Source of the DNA: Stramonita haemastoma
Lineage: Eukaryota; Mollusca; Gastropoda; Neogastropoda; Muricidae
NCBI GenBank assembly: GCA_030674155.1
Contig: CM060316.1
Coordinates: forward strand, 76,492,128-76,504,627
DNA: 12,500 nucleotides
Direction: 5' to 3'
Shown: piece after piece, positions 8,751 to 12,500 of the stretch
Position numbering within the stretch: position 1 is the stretch's first letter
How the letters are laid out: each line of letters starts with the position of its first letter
The notes under the pieces: model-generated
The model's database searches: none
Told to the model about the DNA's origin: nothing
Seen by the model: only the letters and a program-made list of their open reading frames with translations
Program-made: the position numbers and the translations under genes

Positions 8751-9196
8751 GACCGGACTATTGCAATTCTCTTTTGGCTGGTCTGTCAGCATCATCTATC
8801 CACTCCCTTCAAAATATTAAATACTCTGCAGCTCGACTGGTCCTCAGAAAGAAAAAAAAACTGAGTACATTACCCCTCTCTTGCAATCTCTCCACTGGCT
8901 GCCCTACAACATAGAGTAAACTAAAAGATCAGTACTATCTGTTACAAATGTCTCCACAAAACAGCACCCTCTTACCTCTGTGAATGTCTTCACTTATACA
9001 TACCTTCTCAGTCACTCTGCTCAGCTGCATATACCTTGTCCTTAAGGGTATCAAGATTGAACCTATCTACCATACGCCTCCGCTCTTTCACTATTTGTGG
9101 TCCATCTTTCAGGAATGACCTCCCTCTCCCCTTGGGCAAAAGCCTACATATGAGACTTTTAAATCCAACCTCAGGATGCACTTATTTCAAACCTAA
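8751..9196 (+). pseudogene. LINE-2 ORF2 C-terminal remnant
   Basis: This is the C-terminal end of a LINE RT protein of a different family from LINE-1. RPDYCNSLLAGLSASSIHSL is followed by SAARLVLRKKKK (8753-8863). After a one-base shift at the A9 run (about 8851-8859) come EYITPLLQSLHWLP, a stop (8912-8914), then CLHKTAPSYLCECLHLY, SLRVSRLNLSTIRLRSFT and CGPSFRNDLPLP in a third segment. It ends FKSNLRMHLFQT and TAA (9194-9196). DYCNSLLAGLP, LHWLP, CLH.TAPSYL and P.FWNDLP are hallmark terminal motifs of L2-like elements. Endonuclease and RT palm are absent upstream, where ORF1 sequence sits instead. Confidence 0.85.
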
Positions 9197-9512
<316 letters not shown>

Positions 9513-9630
9513 ATTTGAATTGGCTATTTTCTTAAACTATTAATTGGCATTGTTTGCTTGAGTGCTGTATAGGTCGAATGCAAGGGCTTTGGTTTGTTTT
9601 TGCAAGATATAGAGTTAAATAAATTGCATG

Positions 9631-9657
9631 TATTATTATTGTTGTTGTTGTTGTTGA

Positions 9658-9688
<31 letters not shown>

Positions 9689-9699
9689 ATTACTACTAC

Positions 9700-9781
<82 letters not shown>
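9631..9781. repeat. Compound (GTT)n-(ATT)n microsatellite
   Basis: ATT then GTT/GAT units (9631-9690), mixed ACT/ATT, and a pure ATT run (about 9700-9781). Confidence 0.97.
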
Positions 9782-9783
<2 letters not shown>

Positions 9784-9794
9784 GACCAGACCCC

Positions 9795-10330
9795 ACGACC
9801 TATGCCAAGGCAGCAGCAGCAGAAGCAGAAAAAAACACAACAAAATGTTTCTTAAAATACAAAGGCAGCCACGGCTGGTAAACAGTACTATAGACAGCAG
9901 TGAGCATAAGGTCAGAGGTCATGACCTTGACAAAGAACTGGGGCAAGGCTTGGATTCTCTTCATCCCTCCAGCACTAGCAGGCAGTGTAGCAGTGTCCAA
10001 GATGGACATGATACCAACAATGCTAAGGGCAGCGATATCACAGAGGGCAGAGAACAAAAGATAAAGGTTCAATGCTGGGTAAAGGCCAAAGTGATAGCAA
10101 AAACTTGCCTTGTTCTTGAGGAGGATAGACAGTCAAGCAGTGCACATAAAACACATGGCAGAGGGGGTGGTGGTGAACAGATACAGAGCCCTACAAATCT
10201 GAACCAGACCAGAGGTAGCCAGTCTTCTGTTGATAGGATTTCTGGCTCTAACCCTTGCCAACCCCAACATTCTGTCAGGGGTGCTCCATGCTAGGAGAGG
10301 CAAGATCATTTTGATCTGTTTAGTTTTCTG
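9795..10330 (-). pseudogene. Unrecognised hydrophobic reading frame on the minus strand
   Basis: I do not recognise a family. On the minus strand one frame is open from about 10330 to 9797 except for a single TGA (10133-10135). Before it lies RRLATSGLVQICRALYLF; after it LLKNKASFCYHFGLYPALNL and a strongly hydrophobic stretch (SALCDIAALSIVGIMSI). LPQFFVKVMTSDLMLTAVY follows, then a basic/Ala-rich end. Two or three membrane-spanning segments are plausible. Third codon positions are rich in C/T, unlike the AT-rich surroundings, and GC content rises here. It may be an exon, retrocopy or part of an old mobile-element protein. The plus strand is also open (9845-10294, 149 codons, Ser/Gln/Gly-rich). 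That is probably the shadow of hydrophobic codons, but I cannot exclude the reverse. No splice sites are assigned. Confidence 0.35.
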
Positions 10331-11385
10331 CTATATTATGTTGATAATTTATATTCACATATTACTGAATCATCTTCCATGAACTATGTTTCAAGTTGTG
10401 ATTTTGTTTGCCTTGCAGGGACTTTTGAAGATAACATTGTTTACTCTGGTGGTATTTTTCATGATCACATAAAATGTTTTGCTCCTACTAAAAGATTTCT
10501 CCAACAAGGTTAGAAATCAGGTGGTGTTTTATTGTTAATTAGAAAATCAGTCAGTTATTTTGTATCCAGCATTATAGCAAATTGTGACAGTACTGTGGCA
10601 TTCAGAGTCAGCAAATCAGTGTTTAATGTTAGTAAAGATGTTCTTCTAATTGCATGCTGTGTTGTGCCAGTAAATGGACGTTATATGATCGAATTGTAAT
10701 TAAGGATGGTATTTTCAAATCTATATTTCATATGCAAAACAAGATTAGGATTTAAATACAATGATATACGTTGACGTCAACACTAGAACTGCAAGCAGCC
10801 AACCTATAGAAAAGCAAATGATCACTTATTCCCCTCATTATTTTGAAGATGTTGATGATGCTGGTAATTCTAACTGCTTACAAAGGAAGTCAAAAGATAA
10901 TGTCATTAACTGGTTTGGAGGCTCTTTTTTGAATTTGTGTTTTTTGTTTGACTGTGTTATTGTTTATGGATGTTGTGGTAGTGAATTTGCAGATGATTAT
11001 TTATATATATCTCCACATGGCTGCAGTGTGGTAGACTATGTTGTTATGTGAGAAGATAAATTTTCTAGAACCTGTTGTCACATGTGTACTAGTGATTGCA
11101 CTGACTCATGGCTCTTACCTGTAGAATTTGAAGAGAAAACAACAGGCAATGGGATAAATTGTACTTGACCTTAGGGAAATACCTCTTCTGTCACTATCAT
11201 TTGGTCTGAGAAGTGTGCGCCACATTATAAGGAAGATCAAAAGTTGGCTAATTTTAAACGATGTATTCAAGAAGAATTTGCAGCCTTAGATTCAGACATA
11301 AAGAGTTCCATGGAAATCTTTGTACAATTATTATACAGTGCAGCAGTATGCATTATAAAAACAGTGGGGAAAATGAAGAATCATA
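10300..11385 (+). pseudogene. LINE-3 ORF2 fragment: endonuclease domain, decayed
   Basis: This is a third non-LTR family. Starting near 10300 the frame reads SCDFVCLAGTFEDN, GGIFHDHIKCFAPTK, then a TAG (near 10512), KSGGVLLLIRKSVS and VLLIACCVVPVNGRY. After frame changes near 10680-10760 come VDVNTRTASSQP (equivalent to the GDFNART motif), QRKSKDNVINWFGGSFLNLC and SPHGCSVVDYVVM to a TGA (11049-11051). Further pieces TDSWLLPVEFE and KSSMEIFVQLLYSAAVCIIK lead to KTVGKMK at about 11380. The order and motifs fit an APE-like endonuclease followed by the EN-RT linker. Gly/Asp of the GDFN box is altered (DVNT) and the early Glu motif reads AGT, so it is inactive as well as broken. The linker is interrupted by SINE A2. 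Confidence 0.65.
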
Positions 11386-11391
11386 GATCGG

Positions 11392-11402
11392 TGGTCTAGA
11401 GG
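11392..11402 (+). promoter_or_regulatory. Pol III A box of SINE A2
   Basis: TGGTCTAGAGG fits TRGYNNANNNG at every fixed position. Confidence 0.65.
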
Positions 11403-11449
11403 TAACCTGCCTGCCTAGAATGCGAAAAGTCCTTGTCAGAATGTGTGGT

Positions 11450-11460
11450 GGTTGAAATCC
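11450..11460 (+). promoter_or_regulatory. Pol III B box of SINE A2, one mismatch
   Basis: GGTTGAAATCC differs from GGTTCRANNCC at one fixed position (G for C), which would weaken internal promoter activity. Confidence 0.6.
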
Positions 11461-11551
11461 CACATGGGCCCAAAACTTTTCCCCTCATCTATTAGACCAT
11501 GATTGGTAGTCTGGGTGCTAGTCTTCTGGATGAGACAATAAGCCGAGGATC

Positions 11552-11581
11552 CGTGTGCTACACAGCATTATTTAGCACACG
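11552..11581 (+). other. Hairpin in the SINE A2 core
   Basis: CGTGTGCTA (11552-11560) pairs perfectly with TAGCACACG (11573-11581) around a 12-base loop. SINE A1 keeps the stem with G-U-type pairs (1762-1768 with 1783-1789). SINE B2 keeps a related stem at 2234-2265. Confidence 0.8.
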
Positions 11582-11800
11582 TAAAAGAACCCATGGCAAC
11601 AAGAGAGCTGTCCCATGCAAAATTATGTAGAAAAAGCCACTCAGATAGATAGAGAAGCAGATACACTTGCTTACTGGAAAAAGAAAACAAAAAGAATGGG
11701 TAGGCACTGCACTTGTGGAGACACGCTCTCCCCAAGGAAAGCAGCCTAAATTTCATGCAGAGAAATCTGCTGTGACATAAAATAAAATAAATAAAATAAA

Positions 11801-12245
11801 CATAATGACTGGCATAATGAGAAATGTTACCAAAAAAGAAAAACAGTGAGAAGATTGTAAAGAAAATTTAAACAGGATAAAACAGTGTAATATAAAAGAT
11901 TGAAAAAGACGCATATATTAAAGAAAGGAAGGAATACAAACAGTTACTACGTAAAAAAAAAAAAGTGATCAACCAAGATTAACAAAGCTGAAACAGTCAG
12001 TAGATAATCCAAAATTATTTTGACAAACAATTGGATAAGTGAATACACAATCAATTATCTACAATGATATCAGTACTGAACAGTGGTAGAGACATTTTTT
12101 TCAGTGTGTTCCATGATTCTGTACCAGTGTCCAATTCTGAAGATACGCATGACTCTGAAGATTACAAAGAAGAAAAACATGCCTGACACCCTCTTTTATG
12201 ATCCCATTTCCAAGCAAGAGGTTCTCACCATCACTAGTAACCTAT
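11801..12245 (+). pseudogene. LINE-3 ORF2 fragment: EN-RT linker, decayed
   Basis: This continues LINE-3 beyond the SINE. NDWHNEKCYQKRKTVRRL resumes the basic linker pattern of W..E...KR..V..L. A Lys-rich decayed stretch follows, then KLKQSVDNPKLFWQTI (about 11978-12035), and a part reading ISTEQW and FHDSVPVSNSEDTHDSEDYK (about 12065-12175). The end IPFPSKRF/ISKQEVLT (about 12205-12232) resembles the segment just before RT finger motifs. Several stops and frame changes are present. The NPK.FW and ISxxEV motifs are common in LINE linkers. RT itself is not seen; a SINE B fragment and unrelated sequence follow. Confidence 0.6.
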
Positions 12246-12317
12246 AAGCATCAGTGCTGACTCCACTCTGCCCAAAGGTCTCCGGGATGAGGCTATAAAC
12301 CAAGGCCCCATGTGCAA
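12246..12317 (+). mobile_element. SINE family B fragment, copy B4
   Basis: GCATCAGTGCTGACTCCACT, CTGCCCAAAGGTCTCCGGGA, TGAGGCTATAAACCAAGGCC, CCATGTGC. This is the cleanest copy of the family body plus start of the core. Head and tail are missing; similarity stops before the hairpin. Confidence 0.8.
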
Positions 12318-12500
12318 AAATAATAGACTGTAGAAAATGACAAATATGAGAAACTGAGAAGTTTAGCATCCTAATAGTGATCAGAATGAAGGCTTTGGTA
12401 TAGTTAAAACACATTTAAGACAAAAGGAACAAAACTATACCTTGATATTGCACTACATAGTAGAATAATGGCTATTGTTTCATAACTAATCAAAATCTGA
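12318..12500. other. Non-coding end of window
   Basis: AT-rich sequence with no recognised frame or repeat. If LINE-3 continued, RT finger motifs should appear here, and I do not see them. Confidence 0.5.

Larger units (their letters stand above)
11386..11800 (+). mobile_element. SINE family A, copy A2, full length
   Basis: A tRNA-derived head (A box TGGTCTAGAGG 11392-11402, B-box-like GGTTGAAATCC 11450-11460) comes first. The core follows: GTCTGGGTGCTAGTCTTCTG, GATGAGACAATAAGCCGAGG, a hairpin (11552-11581), and AAAAGAACCCATGGCAACAA. The 3' part is CAAAATTATGTAGAAAAAG, GGGTAGGCACTGCACTTGTG, CTCTCCCC, GAGAAATCTGCTGTGAC, ending in an (AAAAT)n-like tail (11776-11800). Copy A1 aligns throughout. 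It sits inside LINE-3 ORF2. The flanks AATCATA and AAACATA may be a decayed target duplication. Its tail is unlike SINE B's, so its helper LINE is likely different. Confidence 0.87.

Noticed and set aside
8299..8795. Minus-strand frames of 74 and 108 codons
   Set aside because: Antisense of the ORF1 remnant and the ORF1-ORF2 joint; no motif of their own.
10761..11051. A host gene exon of 96 codons
   Set aside because: Motifs VDVNTRT, SKDNVINWFG and SPHGCSVVDY fit a LINE endonuclease, and flanking frames continue the same domain.

Overview
The window looks like repeat-rich, non-coding DNA from an animal nuclear genome. Evidence: long AC, GT, CT, TA and ATT microsatellites, tRNA-derived SINEs, several decayed non-LTR (LINE) retrotransposons, and no intact host gene. 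An invertebrate, plausibly a marine mollusc such as a gastropod, fits the repeat families best. That is an impression from family resemblance, not a proven assignment.

Left part (1-3050). After about 580 unremarkable bases there is a string of short retroposons. SINE family B occurs at 584-955 (+), 2065-2330 (+) and 2341-2680 (-). SINE family A occurs at 1622-1970 (-). An isolated LINE/SINE 3' tail lies at 2748-2811. Simple repeats separate or invade them. The A and B families have different heads but share a central core that folds into a hairpin.

Middle (3051-7236). The best preserved object is a L2/CR1-group LINE (LINE-1 here) with an apurinic-type endonuclease and a reverse transcriptase. 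Two frameshifts break its ORF2. A CT array abuts or sits in its N-terminus, a TA array sits inside the RT region, and a GT array and a tandem duplication sit in its 3' UTR. It ends in a small stem-loop, AATAAA and (CCTTG)n. Its last ~60 bases match the 3' tails of SINE B copies, which suggests LINE-1 (or a sister) is the enzyme source for SINE B.

Right part (7237-12500). A short unrelated retroposon 3' end (to 7447) is followed by LINE-2. LINE-2 is a decayed ORF1 (7898 to about 8750) joined directly to the last ~150 codons of an ORF2 (about 8750-9196), with endonuclease and RT core missing. After compound TA/GT and GTT/ATT microsatellites comes an unrecognised hydrophobic reading frame on the minus strand (9795-10330). 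Last is LINE-3, a decayed endonuclease (10300-11385) and EN-RT linker (11801-12236), split by a full-length SINE A copy and ended by a SINE B fragment.

Nothing here works as an operon or host pathway. The logic is retrotransposition: LINE ORF1/ORF2 proteins, SINEs with internal pol III promoters borrowing LINE machinery, nested insertions, and microsatellites growing in retroposon tails and stem-loops.
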